Shown here: one piece after another, positions 15,423-23,648 of the stretch
How positions within the stretch are numbered: position 1 is the first letter of the stretch
How the letters are laid out: each line of letters starts with the position of its first letter
Assembly (NCBI RefSeq): GCF_040081925.1
Contig: NZ_JBEBMF010000003.1
Coordinates: 496,001 to 560,000, forward strand
DNA length: 64,000 bases
Reading direction: 5' to 3'
Source of the DNA: Mesorhizobium_K quangtriensis
Lineage (GTDB): Bacteria > Pseudomonadota > Alphaproteobacteria > Rhizobiales > Rhizobiaceae
Program-made: the position numbers and the translations under genes
The notes under the pieces: generated by a model
Seen by the model: only the letters and a program-made list of their open reading frames with translations
The model's database searches: none
What the model was told of the DNA's origin: nothing

Positions 15423-16132
15423 TGGGTCAGAAAATCAATCCGATCGGCTTCCGCCTCGGCATCAACCGCACCTGGGACTCTCGCTGGTACGCAAACACCG
15501 GCGAGTATTCCAAGCTCCTGCATGAGGACATCAAGATCCGCGAGTATCTTGAGAAGGAACTGAAGCAGGCCGCGATCTCCAAGGTCGTGATCGAGCGTCC
15601 CCACAAGAAGTGCCGCGTCACGATCCACGCCGCCCGCCCGGGCCTGATCATCGGCAAGAAGGGCGCCGACATCGAGAAGCTTCGTAAGAAGCTGACCGAG
15701 ATGACGAAGTCCGAGACGCACCTCAACATCGTTGAGGTTCGCAAGCCGGAGATCGATGCCACGCTGATCGCACAGTCGATCGCACAGCAGCTCGAGCGCC
15801 GTATCGCGTTCCGCCGCGCCATGAAGCGCGCCGTGCAGTCGGCGATGCGTCTGGGTGCGGAAGGCATCCGTATAAACTGCTCGGGCCGTCTTGGCGGTGC
15901 CGAAATCGCCCGCATGGAATGGTATCGCGAAGGTCGCGTGCCGCTGCACACCCTGCGCGCCGATGTCGACTACGGCACGGCCGAGGCCCAGACCGCCTAT
16001 GGCATCTGCGGCGTCAAGGTTTGGGTGTTCAAGGGCGAGATCCTGGAACACGACCCGATGGCGTCCGAGCGCCGCGCGACCGAGGGCGACCAGCAGCCGT
16101 CCGCGCGCCGCCGCGAACGCGAAAACGCCTGA
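15422..16132 (+). CDS. rpsC: 30S ribosomal protein S3
   Basis: A 236-residue protein at the mRNA entry channel with helicase function. It has an N-terminal GQKINPIGFRLGINRTWDS motif. A KH domain with PGLIIGKKGADIEKL (about residues 76-90) and the C-terminal GRLGGAEIARMEWYREGRVPLHTLRA segment follow. An acidic/basic tail rich in Arg ends the protein, as is common in alphaproteobacteria. It overlaps rplV by one base. Confidence 0.99.
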   Translation: MGQKINPIGFRLGINRTWDSRWYANTGEYSKLLHEDIKIREYLEKELKQAAISKVVIERPHKKCRVTIHAARPGLIIGKKGADIEKLRKKLTEMTKSETHLNIVEVRKPEIDATLIAQSIAQQLERRIAFRRAMKRAVQSAMRLGAEGIRINCSGRLGGAEIARMEWYREGRVPLHTLRADVDYGTAEAQTAYGICGVKVWVFKGEILEHDPMASERRATEGDQQPSARRRERENA

Positions 16133-16160
16133 TCGGCGAAGGGAATTGGAGTAACGAAAG

Positions 16161-16574
16161 ATGCTGCAGCCAAAGCGCACGAAATTCCGCAAGCAGTTCA
16201 AGGGCCGTATCCACGGCGTCGCCAAGGGCGGCACCAATCTGGATTTCGGCGGCTTCGGGCTGAAGGCGCTGGAGCCCAACCGCGTCACCGCGCGTGAGAT
16301 CGAGGCGGCCCGCCGCGCGATCACCCGCGAGATGAAGCGCGCCGGCCGCGTTTGGATCCGCGTGTTCCCGGACGTTCCGGTGACCTCGAAGCCGACCGAA
16401 GTCCGCATGGGTAAGGGCAAGGGCGGCGTCGATTACTGGGCCTGCCGCGTCAAGCCCGGCCGCGTTATGTTCGAGATCGACGGCGTCTCGGAAGAGGTCG
16501 CCCGTGAGGCCCTGCGCCTTGGCGCTGCCAAGCTGTCGGTCAAGACGCGCTTCGTTCAGCGCATCGCAGAATAG
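16161..16574 (+). CDS. rplP: 50S ribosomal protein L16
   Basis: A 137-residue protein of the central protuberance and A-site tRNA elbow. MLQPKRTKFRKQFKGRIHG at the N-terminus, with the GKGKGGVDYWACRVKPGRVMFE segment, is diagnostic. The arginine site hydroxylated by YcfD in E. coli is in the conserved central region. It is full length and followed by rpmC after 14 bases. Confidence 0.99.
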   Translation: MLQPKRTKFRKQFKGRIHGVAKGGTNLDFGGFGLKALEPNRVTAREIEAARRAITREMKRAGRVWIRVFPDVPVTSKPTEVRMGKGKGGVDYWACRVKPGRVMFEIDGVSEEVAREALRLGAAKLSVKTRFVQRIAE

Positions 16575-16588
16575 GAAGGGACGCCATC

Positions 16589-16789
16589 ATGAAGGCCTCC
16601 GAAGTCAGGACCAAGACCGCCGACCAGCTCAACGACGAGCTGGCAAGCCTCAAGAAGGAGCAGTTCAACCTGCGCTTCCAGAAGGCAACCGGCCAGCTCG
16701 AGAAGACCGCTCGCGTCAAGCAGGTCCGCAAGGACATCGCGCGCATCAAGACCATCGCCGCCGAAAAAGCCTCGGCCAAGAAGGCATAA
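16589..16789 (+). CDS. rpmC: 50S ribosomal protein L29
   Basis: A 66-residue helical hairpin protein at the tunnel exit next to L23. The LKKEQFNLRFQKATGQLE motif is the family signature. GGAAGGGACG precedes the ATG. It has normal length and lies 10 bases from rpsQ. Confidence 0.98.
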   Translation: MKASEVRTKTADQLNDELASLKKEQFNLRFQKATGQLEKTARVKQVRKDIARIKTIAAEKASAKKA

Positions 16790-16799
16790 GGAAAAGACC

Positions 16800-17039
16800 A
16801 TGCCAAAGCGCATTCTGCAGGGCACCGTCGTCAGCGACAAGAACGAGAAGACGGTTGTCGTCAAGGTCGAGCGTCGCTTCACGCACCCGGTGATGAAGAA
16901 GACCGTGCGTTCGACCAAGAAGTATAAGGCGCATGACGAGAACAACGCCTGCAAGGTAGGCGACCAGGTGTTCATCCAGGAATCGAAGCCGATCTCCAAG
17001 GACAAGCGCTGGGTCGTTGTCACCGACGCACAGGCCTGA
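16800..17039 (+). CDS. rpsQ: 30S ribosomal protein S17
   Basis: A 79-residue primary 16S binder with an OB-fold. MPKRILQGTVVSDKNEKTVV and the RRFTHPVMKK loop are family-typical. AAGGAAAAG is the ribosome site. A 68-base gap follows before rplN, a customary sub-boundary in this operon. Confidence 0.99.
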   Translation: MPKRILQGTVVSDKNEKTVVVKVERRFTHPVMKKTVRSTKKYKAHDENNACKVGDQVFIQESKPISKDKRWVVVTDAQA

Positions 17040-17107
17040 AGAACAATAATTGGATTTGACGGGGAGGGCGCGAGCCGGTTCCCGGTGAAAGAAGAAGGCG
17101 GCCAGTC

Positions 17108-17476
17108 ATGATTCAGATGCAAACAAACCTCGACGTCGCGGACAACTCCGGCGCCCGTCGTGTCATGTGCATCAAGGTGCTGGGCGGTTCGAAGCGGAAG
17201 TATGCCTCGGTCGGCGACATCATCGTCGTTTCGATCAAGGAAGCCATTCCGCGCGGCCGCGTGAAGAAGGGTGATGTGATGAAGGCGGTCGTGGTTCGCA
17301 CGGCCAAGGACATCCGCCGCCCGGACGGCAGCGTGATCCGTTTCGACAAGAACGCGGCTGTTCTGGTCGACAACAAGAAAGAGCCAGTCGGCACCCGTAT
17401 CTTCGGGCCGGTTCCGCGCGAACTCCGCGCCAAGAACCACATGAAGATCATCTCGCTGGCGCCTGAAGTTTTGTAA
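17108..17476 (+). CDS. rplN: 50S ribosomal protein L14
   Basis: A 122-residue 23S rRNA and intersubunit-bridge protein that also binds the silencing factor RsfS. MIQMQTNLDVADNSGARRVMCIKVLGG and the ELRAKNHMKIISLAPEVL end are diagnostic. It has standard length and is 11 bases from rplX. Confidence 0.99.
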   Translation: MIQMQTNLDVADNSGARRVMCIKVLGGSKRKYASVGDIIVVSIKEAIPRGRVKKGDVMKAVVVRTAKDIRRPDGSVIRFDKNAAVLVDNKKEPVGTRIFGPVPRELRAKNHMKIISLAPEVL

Positions 17477-17487
17477 GGACCGGAAAA

Positions 17488-17799
17488 ATGCAGAAGATCA
17501 GAAAAGGCGACAAGGTCGTCGTCCTGGCCGGCAAGGACAAGGGCCGCACCGGCGAGGTGCTGTCGGTCCTGCCGAAGGAAGACAAGGCCGTCGTGCGTGG
17601 CGTGAACCAGGTTCGCCGCCACCAGAAGCAGAGCCAGTCTCAAGAAGGCGGAATCATCACCAAGGAAGCGCCGATCCACCTGTCGAATCTCGCGATCGCC
17701 GACCCCAAGGACGGCAAGCCGACCCGCGTCGGTTTCCGCGTTGACGGCGACAAGAAGGTGCGTATCGCCAAGCGCTCGGGAGAAGTCATCAATGGCTAA
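17488..17799 (+). CDS. rplX: 50S ribosomal protein L24
   Basis: A 103-residue assembly initiator with a KOW motif (KIRKGDKVVVLAGKDKGRTG at the N-terminus). The internal GGIITKEAPIHLSNLAI segment is conserved. Its last codons overlap the rplE start by eight bases, which suggests translational coupling. Confidence 0.99.
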   Translation: MQKIRKGDKVVVLAGKDKGRTGEVLSVLPKEDKAVVRGVNQVRRHQKQSQSQEGGIITKEAPIHLSNLAIADPKDGKPTRVGFRVDGDKKVRIAKRSGEVING

Positions 17800-18385
17800 G
17801 GCAGCAGCAAAGGCCGGATCGCAGGCACAGGCGAAGGCCGCCAACCAGCCGCGCCTCAAGAAGGTCTATGAGGAGAAGATCCGTCAGGCCCTTCAGGAGC
17901 AGTTCAACTACGGCAACGAGATGGAAGTTCCGCGTCTCGACAAGATCGTGCTGAACATGGGCGTTGGCGAAGCCACGGCCGATTCCAAGAAGCCTTCGGT
18001 CGCGGCCGAGGATCTTGCGCTGATCGCCGGCCAGAAGCCGGTCGTTACCCGTGCCCGCAAGTCGATCGCCGGCTTCAAGGTTCGCGAGAACATGCCGATC
18101 GGCACCAAGGTTACGCTCCGCAAGGAGCGTATGTACGAATTCCTGGACCGTCTGGTCACGATCGCGCTGCCGCGCGTTCGCGACTTCCGCGGCCTGAACC
18201 CGAAGAGCTTCGACGGCCGTGGCAACTACGCCATGGGCATCAAGGAGCACATCGTGTTCCCGGAGATCAACTACGACAAGGTCGATCAGATCTGGGGCAT
18301 GGACATCATCGTTTGTACGACAGCCAAGACGGACGACGAAGCCAGGGCATTGCTCAAGGGCTTCAACTTCCCCTTCCGGCAGTAA
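17792..18385 (+). CDS. rplE: 50S ribosomal protein L5, with Ala/Lys-rich N-terminal extension
   Basis: A 197-residue 5S rRNA-binding protein. The core VPRLDKIVLNMGVGEAT and the MYEFLDRLVTIALPRVRDFRG segment are intact. The chosen ATG overlaps rplX by eight bases and gives MAKAAAKAGSQAQAKAANQP before the usual start, about a dozen residues more than the 185-residue rhizobial form I remember. The tail is low complexity and probably disordered. A frame extension further upstream is not family-like. Confidence 0.97.
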   Translation: MAKAAAKAGSQAQAKAANQPRLKKVYEEKIRQALQEQFNYGNEMEVPRLDKIVLNMGVGEATADSKKPSVAAEDLALIAGQKPVVTRARKSIAGFKVRENMPIGTKVTLRKERMYEFLDRLVTIALPRVRDFRGLNPKSFDGRGNYAMGIKEHIVFPEINYDKVDQIWGMDIIVCTTAKTDDEARALLKGFNFPFRQ

Positions 18386-18410
18386 CGGCAGCGAGCAAAG
18401 GAAAATCTGA

Positions 18411-18716
18411 ATGGCAAAGACCAGCTCAGTCGAGAAGAACAATCGCCGCCGCAAGCTGACCGCGCGCGACGCCGCCAAGCGCAAGGCGCTGAAGGCGATC
18501 GTGATGGATCAGTCGAAGCCGCTTGAAGAGCGTTTCCGCGCCCAGCTCAAGCTGTCGGCAATGCCGCGCAATGGCGCGAAGATCCGCATCCGTAACCGTT
18601 GCGAAGTGACCGGCCGTCCGCGTGCGTATTATCGCAAGCTCGGCATGTCGCGCGTCGCGCTCCGTCAACTCGGCAACTCGGGCGTCATCCCGGGCCTCGT
18701 CAAGTCCAGCTGGTAA
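18411..18716 (+). CDS. rpsN: 30S ribosomal protein S14, zinc-independent form
   Basis: A 101-residue head-assembly protein. It is the long form without the two CxxC zinc pairs. Only one cysteine (RNRCEVTGRPRAYYRK) remains, so it does not need zinc. It ends IPGLVKSSW as expected. AAGGAAAATCTGA precedes the ATG. Confidence 0.99.
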   Translation: MAKTSSVEKNNRRRKLTARDAAKRKALKAIVMDQSKPLEERFRAQLKLSAMPRNGAKIRIRNRCEVTGRPRAYYRKLGMSRVALRQLGNSGVIPGLVKSSW

Positions 18717-18729
18717 GGAGGACTGACAC

Positions 18730-19128
18730 ATGTCTTTGAGTGATCCTCTCGGCGATATGCTGACCCGTATCCGCAACGCTTATGGCCGCAAGAAGTCGAC
18801 CGTTTCGACCCCTGCGTCGAAGCTGCGCGCCCGCGTACTCGACGTGCTGAAGTCGGAAGGCTACATCCGCGACTACAGCCAGACCGATTTCGACAATGGC
18901 AAGTCCGAACTCGAGATCGAGCTGAAGTATTTCGACGGCGCTCCGGTGATCCGCGAGATCGCCCGCGTGTCGAAGCCTGGCCGCCGTGTCTACGTATCGG
19001 CCAAGTCGATTCCGTCGGTCGCCAATGGCCTCGGCATCGCCATCCTTTCGACTCCGAAGGGTGTCATGGCCGACCACGAAGCGCGCGAGCAGAACGTCGG
19101 CGGCGAAATCCTCTGCCAGATCTTCTGA
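18730..19128 (+). CDS. rpsH: 30S ribosomal protein S8
   Basis: A 132-residue central-domain 16S binder. SDPLGDMLTRIRNAYGRKK and the GVMADHEAREQNVGGEILC end are family signatures. S8 is the spc-operon repressor in E. coli. Whether a target site exists upstream of rplE here was not determined. GTAAGGAGGACTG gives a strong ribosome site. Confidence 0.99.
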   Translation: MSLSDPLGDMLTRIRNAYGRKKSTVSTPASKLRARVLDVLKSEGYIRDYSQTDFDNGKSELEIELKYFDGAPVIREIARVSKPGRRVYVSAKSIPSVANGLGIAILSTPKGVMADHEAREQNVGGEILCQIF

Positions 19129-19162
19129 TCGGCTGAACGAAAAAGAAAACGAGGAGACGACA

Positions 19163-19696
19163 ATGTCTCGTATTGGCAAGAAACCCGTATCCGTCCCCGC
19201 CGGCGTGACCGCGACGGTCAACGGCCAGACGGTTACGGCAAAAGGCCCCAAGGGTGAGCTGAAGTTCGTCGTCAACGACGAGGTTCTGGTAAAGCTGGAA
19301 GACGGCCACATCTCCGTCGATCCGCGCGACCAGTCCAAGGCTTCGCGTTCCAAGTGGGGCATGTCCCGCACCCAGATCGTCAACATCCTGACGGGCGTGA
19401 AGGACGGCTTCGAGAAGAAGCTCGAGATCAACGGCGTCGGCTATCGCGCCGCGATGCAGGGCAAGAACCTGCAGCTTGCGCTTGGCTTCAGCCACGACGT
19501 GGTCTACGAGACCCCGCAGGGCATCACGATCGCGGTCGGCAAGCCCACCGAGATCACGGTGTCGGGCATCGACAAGCAGCAGGTCGGCCAGGTCGCCGCC
19601 GAGATCCGCAAGTATCGCGGTCCCGAGCCCTACAAGGGCAAGGGCGTGAAGTATGCCAACGAGCGCATCGTGCGCAAGGAAGGCAAGAAGAAGTAA
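19163..19696 (+). CDS. rplF: 50S ribosomal protein L6
   Basis: A 177-residue protein near the sarcin-ricin loop. It starts MSRIGKKPVSVPAGV with GAGGAGACGACA upstream. The frame continues further upstream over rpsH, but that part is not family-like. The C-terminal motif GPEPYKGKGVKYANE is intact. A 121-base structured gap follows before rplR. Confidence 0.99.
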   Translation: MSRIGKKPVSVPAGVTATVNGQTVTAKGPKGELKFVVNDEVLVKLEDGHISVDPRDQSKASRSKWGMSRTQIVNILTGVKDGFEKKLEINGVGYRAAMQGKNLQLALGFSHDVVYETPQGITIAVGKPTEITVSGIDKQQVGQVAAEIRKYRGPEPYKGKGVKYANERIVRKEGKKK

Positions 19697-19704
19697 TTTG
19701 GCGC

Positions 19705-19789
19705 ATGGCGGTTGCCGCCATTCACCGAAATCAACGCCACGGGGGCTCAGCCGCGGGAGGTTCGAAACCTTCCGCACAAGGCGGCCCCC
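19705..19789 (+). other. Structured rplF-rplR intergenic RNA
   Basis: Two inverted repeats occupy this unusually long gap. ATGGCGG/CCGCCAT has a three-base loop. A nested element follows in which GGGGGC (19741) pairs with GCCCCC (19784), enclosing a 10-bp stem GCGGGAGGTT with AACCTTCCGC. There is no T run, so it is not a terminator. A pause, processing site or protein-binding leader is possible. Confidence 0.5.
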
Positions 19790-19817
19790 GGTTAAATGAA
19801 GGCAAGGACAACAGACA

Positions 19818-20177
19818 ATGGCTTCCAAGGAAACCACCCAGCGCCGCGCGCAGCGCATCCGCCGTCAGATCAAGGCCGTGGCCAATGGCCGCCTGCGCCT
19901 CTCGGTGTACCGTTCCTCCAAGAACATCCATGCGCAGATCATAGACGACGCCAAGGGCCACACGGTCGCTTCCGCCTCGACGCTTGAGAAGGACCTGAAG
20001 GGTTCGCTCAAGACCGGCGCCGACACCGCTGCCGCTGCCGCTGTCGGCAAGCTGGTTGCAGAGCGCGCCGCCAAGGCTGGCGTGACGGAAGTCGTGTTCG
20101 ATCGTGGCCCGTACATCTATCACGGCCGCGTCAAGGCGCTTGCCGACGCCGCCCGCGAGGCCGGCCTCAGCTTCTGA
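19818..20177 (+). CDS. rplR: 50S ribosomal protein L18
   Basis: A 119-residue 5S rRNA-binding protein. The basic N-terminus RRAQRIRRQIKAVANGRLRL and the FDRGPYIYHGRVKALADAAREAG C-terminus are diagnostic. AAGGACAACAGACA precedes the ATG. It lies downstream of a 121-base structured spacer rather than the usual short gap. Confidence 0.99.
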   Translation: MASKETTQRRAQRIRRQIKAVANGRLRLSVYRSSKNIHAQIIDDAKGHTVASASTLEKDLKGSLKTGADTAAAAAVGKLVAERAAKAGVTEVVFDRGPYIYHGRVKALADAAREAGLSF

Positions 20178-20247
20178 TTTCGCCGCCGGCCTTCATGAAG
20201 GGCCGGCAATTTCAACCCGTGCTTCCGGAAAAGAACAAGGACAGGAT

Positions 20248-20817
20248 ATGGCACAGGAACGTAGAGAAGGCGGCCGCGATCGCGGTCGGGACCGCGAGGA
20301 GCGCGACAGCGAGTTCGTCGACAAGCTGGTCCACATCAACCGCGTCGCCAAGGTCGTCAAGGGTGGTCGCCGCTTCGGCTTCGCTGCTCTCGTCGTCGTC
20401 GGCGACCAGAAGGGCCGCGTCGGCTTTGGTCATGGCAAGGCGCGCGAAGTGCCGGAAGCCATCCGCAAGGCCACCGAGGCTGCCAAGCGCGATCTGATCT
20501 TCGTGCCGCTGCGTTCGGGTCGCACCCTCCATCACGACGTCGAAGGCCGTCACGGAGCAGGCAAGGTTCTGCTGCGCGCCGCCAAGCCCGGTACTGGCAT
20601 CATCGCCGGTGGCCCGATGCGCGCCGTCTTCGAGACGCTCGGCATGCATGACGTGGTCGCCAAGTCGATGGGTTCCTCGAACCCGTACAACATGGTCCGC
20701 GCCACGTTCGACGCCCTGAAGAGCCAGTTGCATCCGAAGGATGTGGCTGCGCAGCGCGGCATTAAGTATTCGACCCTCCAGGCTCGCCGCGGCAGCGCGG
20801 TTGCGGCTGAAGAGTAG
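20248..20817 (+). CDS. rpsE: 30S ribosomal protein S5
   Basis: A 189-residue protein of the decoding fidelity region and mRNA entry. After an Arg/Glu-rich N-terminus (MAQERREGGRDRGRDREER) comes the double-stranded RNA-binding domain with VKGGRRFGFAALVVVGDQKG. The GTGIIAGGPMRAV segment follows. The wild-type sequence predicts no spectinomycin resistance from this gene. The start follows AAGGACAGGAT, and upstream frame extension is not family-like. Confidence 0.99.
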   Translation: MAQERREGGRDRGRDREERDSEFVDKLVHINRVAKVVKGGRRFGFAALVVVGDQKGRVGFGHGKAREVPEAIRKATEAAKRDLIFVPLRSGRTLHHDVEGRHGAGKVLLRAAKPGTGIIAGGPMRAVFETLGMHDVVAKSMGSSNPYNMVRATFDALKSQLHPKDVAAQRGIKYSTLQARRGSAVAAEE

Positions 20818-20840
20818 GCCGGAGCCAGAGGACAAGCACC

Positions 20841-21035
20841 ATGGCTAAGAACACGAAAACCGTTACCATCGAGCAGATCGGTTCGCCGATCCGCCGGCCG
20901 AAGGAGCAGCGCGCGACGCTGGTCGGTCTCGGCCTCAACAAGATGCACCGCCGCCGCACGCTGGAGGATACCCCTTCGGTTCGCGGCATGATCGCAGCCG
21001 TTTCCCATCTCGTTCGCGTCGTCGAAGAGAAATAG
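20841..21035 (+). CDS. rpmD: 50S ribosomal protein L30
   Basis: A 64-residue protein. VTIEQIGSPIRRPKEQRATL and GLGLNKMHRRRTLEDTPSVRG are signature segments. It has standard length and lies between rpsE and rplO. Confidence 0.98.
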   Translation: MAKNTKTVTIEQIGSPIRRPKEQRATLVGLGLNKMHRRRTLEDTPSVRGMIAAVSHLVRVVEEK

Positions 21036-21058
21036 GGCAGGGTGCGAGGAGAAAGACG

Positions 21059-21535
21059 ATGAAACTCAACGAACTGCGTGACAACGAGGGCGCGACACAT
21101 TCGCGCAAGCGCCTCGGGCGCGGCATCGGTTCCGGCTCGGGCAAGACGGCCGGTCGCGGTGTGAAGGGCCAGAAGGCACGCTCCGGCGTTGCCATCAACG
21201 GCTTCGAAGGCGGCCAGATGCCGCTCTATCGCCGCCTGCCGAAGCGTGGCTTCAAGAACCCGAACGCCAAGGACTTCGTCACTGTGTCGGTTGGCCGCGT
21301 CCAGACGGCCGTCGATGCGAAGAAGCTTGATGCGAAAGAGACCGTGAACGCGGAAGCGCTCATCAAGGCTGGCATCATCCGCCGCGCCAAGGACGGTGTC
21401 CGCCTGCTCGCCGACGGCGATATCAAGTCGAAGCTCACCTTCGACGTCGCTGGCGCCTCCAAGGCGGCCATCGAAAAGGTTGAGAAGGCCGGGGGTTCGG
21501 TCAAGCTTCCCGCCAAGGCGGAAGCTGCCGAGTAA
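21059..21535 (+). CDS. rplO: 50S ribosomal protein L15
   Basis: A 158-residue late-assembly protein. The glycine-rich N-terminal extension KRLGRGIGSGSGKTAGRGVK reaches into the 23S core, and GFEGGQMPLYRRLPKRGF follows. GAGGAGAAAGACG is a strong ribosome site. The gap to secY is about 140 bases. Confidence 0.99.
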   Translation: MKLNELRDNEGATHSRKRLGRGIGSGSGKTAGRGVKGQKARSGVAINGFEGGQMPLYRRLPKRGFKNPNAKDFVTVSVGRVQTAVDAKKLDAKETVNAEALIKAGIIRRAKDGVRLLADGDIKSKLTFDVAGASKAAIEKVEKAGGSVKLPAKAEAAE

Positions 21536-21677
21536 CGGGCACTTCTGACAAGCGGCGGCAAGGGGATGCCGCCGCTTGCAACTTCGTCGCCCGGAGCCTA
21601 TCTCGAAGCCTCGGCGATGCGCATGCCCGGGAACGATTCCGAGAGACGCAGCCCGGCGCGATCAAGCGGAGAATTTC

Positions 21678-23018
21678 ATGGCATCGGCTGCAGAACAACT
21701 TGCATCCAATTTGAATTTTGCAGCCTTTGCCAAGGCAGAGGATCTCAAGAAGCGCATCTGGTTTACCCTCGGCGCTCTCCTCGTTTACCGTCTCGGTACC
21801 TACATTCCGCTTCCGGGCATTAATCCCGACGCATTCGCCCAGGCTTTCAGCCAGCAGTCCGCTGGCGTGCTCGGCATGTTCAATATGTTCGCGGGCGGCG
21901 CGGTCGAGCGTATGGCGATCTTCGCGCTCGGCATCATGCCTTACATTTCCGCCTCCATCATCATGCAGCTCATGACGTCGGTCGTCCCGTCGCTCGAGGC
22001 GCTGAAGAAGGAAGGCGAACAGGGCCGCAAGGTCATCAACCAGTACACTCGCTACGGCACCGTGCTGCTCGCGATCGTGCAGGCCTACGGTATTTCGATC
22101 GGGCTTGAGAGTGGCAATGGCATCGTTAGCGATCCCGGCCTCTTCTTCCGGATCACCGCCGTCATCACGCTGGTCGGCGGCACCATGTTCCTGATGTGGC
22201 TCGGCGAGCAGATCACCGCGCGCGGCATCGGCAACGGTATCTCGCTCATCATCTTCGCTGGTATCGTGGCCGGCCTGCCGGGAGCGATTTCCGGTACGCT
22301 CGAACTTGGCCGCACCGGCGCGCTGTCGACGGGCCTCATCCTGGGCATCATCGTTCTGGCGGTCGTGGTCATCGGCCTGATCGTGTTCTTCGAGCGCGCC
22401 CAGCGCCGCCTGCTGATCCAGTATCCGAAGCGCCAGGTTGGCAACCGCATGTTCCAGGGCGATACCTCGCACCTGCCGCTGAAGCTGAACACCGCTGGCG
22501 TTATCCCGCCGATCTTCGCGTCTTCGCTGCTTCTGCTGCCGGCGACCGTCGCAGGCTTCTCCGCCACGACGGAAATGCCGGGATGGGCATCCACCATGCT
22601 CGCGGCGCTCGGCCACGGACAGCCGCTCTACATGTTCCTGTACGCCGCGATGATCGCGTTCTTCGCGTTCTTCTACACGGCAATCGTCTTCAACCCGAAG
22701 GACACGGCCGACCAGCTGAAGAAGCATTCGGGCTTCATACCGGGCTACCGTCCGGGCGAGCGCACTGCCGAATACATCGATTACGTCCTGACCCGCATCA
22801 CGGTGGTCGGCGCAATCTATCTCGTGCTGGTCTGCTTGCTGCCAGAATTCCTCATTTCGGCGACTGGCGTACCTTTCTACCTTGGTGGTACTTCGCTTCT
22901 GATCGTGGTCAGTGTAACGCTCGACACGGTGGCGCAGGTCCAGGGACACCTGATTGCGCACCAGTATGAAGGGCTGATCAAGAAGTCGAAGCTGCGTGGG
23001 GGGAAGAGGGGACGATGA
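21678..23018 (+). CDS. secY: Preprotein translocase subunit SecY
   Basis: The 446-residue channel subunit of SecYEG in the inner membrane, with ten hydrophobic segments. MPYISASIIMQLMT (transmembrane segment 2 pore region), the GEQITARGIGNGISLIIFAGI signature and the cytoplasmic loop GFIPGYRPGERTAEYI are intact. The start MASAAEQLASNLNF follows AAGCGGAGAATTTC. A longer frame upstream is not family-like. It shares an ATGA overlap with adk. Confidence 0.99.
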   Translation: MASAAEQLASNLNFAAFAKAEDLKKRIWFTLGALLVYRLGTYIPLPGINPDAFAQAFSQQSAGVLGMFNMFAGGAVERMAIFALGIMPYISASIIMQLMTSVVPSLEALKKEGEQGRKVINQYTRYGTVLLAIVQAYGISIGLESGNGIVSDPGLFFRITAVITLVGGTMFLMWLGEQITARGIGNGISLIIFAGIVAGLPGAISGTLELGRTGALSTGLILGIIVLAVVVIGLIVFFERAQRRLLIQYPKRQVGNRMFQGDTSHLPLKLNTAGVIPPIFASSLLLLPATVAGFSATTEMPGWASTMLAALGHGQPLYMFLYAAMIAFFAFFYTAIVFNPKDTADQLKKHSGFIPGYRPGERTAEYIDYVLTRITVVGAIYLVLVCLLPEFLISATGVPFYLGGTSLLIVVSVTLDTVAQVQGHLIAHQYEGLIKKSKLRGGKRGR

Positions 23019-23605
23019 GGCTCATACTGCTTGGGCCGCCAGGGGCGGGCAAGGGGACGCAAGCACAGCGACTGGTCGAAAAGCACGGAACACCTCAGCT
23101 CTCCACCGGAGACATGCTGCGTGCGGCCGTTGCGGCGCAGACCCCCGTCGGTCTGAAGGCCAAGGCCGTCATGGACGCCGGCGAGCTGGTGTCCGACGAC
23201 ATCGTCAACGCAATCGTCGCCGAACGCATCGACCAGCCCGATTGCGCCAGGGGTTTCATCCTCGACGGCTATCCACGGACCCTGGTACAGGCTGATTCCG
23301 TCCAGAAGATGCTGTCGGATCGCGGCCTCAACCTCGACGTGGTGATCGAACTCGTTGTTGACGACAAGGCCCTCGTCGGCCGCATCGCCAAGCGCGCCGA
23401 GGAAACCAAGGCCGCTGGCAAGCCGGTCCGCAAGGACGACGACCCGGCCGTGTTCCCGGAGCGCCTGCGCGAATACTACAAGAAGACCGCGCCGCTGATC
23501 GGCTACTACTACGCCAAGGGACTGCTCAAGCAGGTCGACGGGATGGCCGACATCGACGACGTGACCGCCCAGATTGAGAAGATTCTCGGCGCACACAAGC
23601 GCTGA
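23015..23605 (+). CDS. adk: Adenylate kinase, short-LID form
   Basis: A 196-residue enzyme that interconverts ATP + AMP and 2 ADP. The P-loop LLGPPGAGKGTQAQR is at the N-terminus. STGDMLRAAVA (AMP site) and DGYPRTLVQAD follow. The LID is the short version without the zinc-type insertion (FPERLREYYKKTAPLI), normal for alphaproteobacteria. It overlaps secY by four bases, so the two are translationally coupled. In relatives adk is usually followed directly by rpsM. Here a transporter gene intervenes. Confidence 0.98.
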   Translation: MRLILLGPPGAGKGTQAQRLVEKHGTPQLSTGDMLRAAVAAQTPVGLKAKAVMDAGELVSDDIVNAIVAERIDQPDCARGFILDGYPRTLVQADSVQKMLSDRGLNLDVVIELVVDDKALVGRIAKRAEETKAAGKPVRKDDDPAVFPERLREYYKKTAPLIGYYYAKGLLKQVDGMADIDDVTAQIEKILGAHKR

Positions 23606-23648
23606 TCCTCAATCCCCTTTAGCCCTCGCGAGCGAGAGGGGCGTCGAC

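Noticed and set aside
19750..19775. A tRNA T-arm-like GGTTCGAAACC sequence
   Set aside because: No acceptor, D or anticodon arms surround it. It is part of a hairpin between rplF and rplR.
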